A stretch of DNA of 35,364 bases from Verrucomicrobiales bacterium (GTDB taxonomy: Bacteria; Verrucomicrobiota; Verrucomicrobiia; Verrucomicrobiales; V1-33), in NCBI GenBank assembly GCA_947462995.1, contig CANHUG010000005.1, positions 1 through 35,364 on the forward strand. Reading direction: 5' to 3'. Below, piece after piece: positions 35,106-35,364 of this stretch (its first letter is position 1; each line of letters starts with the position of its first letter). The notes under the pieces are model-generated. The model was not told the DNA's origin, made no database searches, and saw only the letters and a program-made list of their open reading frames with translations. The translations under genes were made by a program, and so were the position numbers.

Positions 35106-35364
35106 ATGACCGATCCCGTTCCCTCCGCGCTGCCTGATTCCGGTGCGTCTGTGCAGTGCACAGATGAACTGCTCACCGGTGAATCCTCCCTCCCCACCTC
35201 GGCCAAGGTCCGCAAACAGAGTGCCGGCCCCGCGGCCACCGTGAGGCATGGTTCCGCCTCAGTCCCCATCTACCGGATCATTTCCGGCACGCGCACCCGC
35301 TTCGCGATTTCGTGGTACCGAGACGGCAAACGCATGCGTCAGGTGTTCCGCACCATCGAGGCGG
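35106..35364 (+). CDS. Putative site-specific tyrosine integrase, N-terminal arm-binding region (runs off right edge)
   Basis: Manual translation from ATG 35106: MTDPVPSALPDSGASVQCTDELLTGESSLPTSAKVRKQSAGPAATVRHGSASVPIYRIISGTRTRFAISWYRDGKRMRQVFRTIEA..., open to window end; 'VPIYR..SGTRTRFAISWYRDGKRMRQVFRTIEA' resembles the N-terminal domain of phage-type integrases. Catalytic domain not in window. Confidence 0.55.
   Translation, partial: MTDPVPSALPDSGASVQCTDELLTGESSLPTSAKVRKQSAGPAATVRHGSASVPIYRIISGTRTRFAISWYRDGKRMRQVFRTIEA

Noticed and set aside
34818-35249. 143-aa minus ORF overlapping the putative integrase start
   Set aside because: No recognisable motifs; conflicts with the better-supported + strand ORF, though confidence there is only moderate.

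Overview
The window is about 35.4 kb of GC-rich chromosomal DNA. Its gene content (TIGR03790-type protein, a giant lamin-tail/CotH/Ig/LamG secreted protein, planctomycete-type cytochrome c domains with LRRs, RNase HIII, sialate O-acetylesterase) suggests a Verrucomicrobiota/PVC-type bacterium; that assignment is inference. About 20 genes are supported. In order they are: a partial DUF2851-like CDS (-), TIGR03790-like (-), a 2.1-kaa CotH/LTD protein (-), RNase HIII (-), GT4 glycosyltransferase (-), a hypothetical (-), GT2 glycosyltransferase (+), a repeat-rich YxWGxW/NxN surface-type protein (-) paired with an SgcJ/SnoaL-like secreted protein (-), class V aminotransferase (+), cupin (-), a zinc-ribbon/DUF2231/dual cytochrome c/LRR fusion (-), ndk (-), gpmI (-), a gamma-glutamylcyclotransferase-like protein (+), a polyprenyl synthase (-), a small membrane protein (-), a MoxR/membrane protein/ABC-ATPase cluster (+), a lipoprotein (-), aldehyde dehydrogenase (-), an OYE-family reductase (-), sialate O-acetylesterase (-), and the first ~86 codons of a likely tyrosine integrase (+) running off the right edge. 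The most interesting signals lie outside the standard genes. (i) An isolated 3' portion of a tRNA-Val(TAC), anticodon arm to CCA, sits in a hairpin-rich 0.8-kb intergenic region, followed by tandem 11-bp direct repeats and the putative integrase start: a candidate tRNA integration boundary. (ii) Strand composition flips at ~16.6 kb: G is greater than or equal to C on the left and C greatly exceeds G on the right, independent of gene direction. This looks like a replication-skew switch or a rearrangement joint. (iii) Several families of short palindromic interspersed repeats occur, including copies that duplicate a gene 3' end and that end an ABC-ATPase operon lacking a permease. I did not find a clear-cut new defence or biosynthetic system. 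The best candidate system is the integration region cut off by the right edge.
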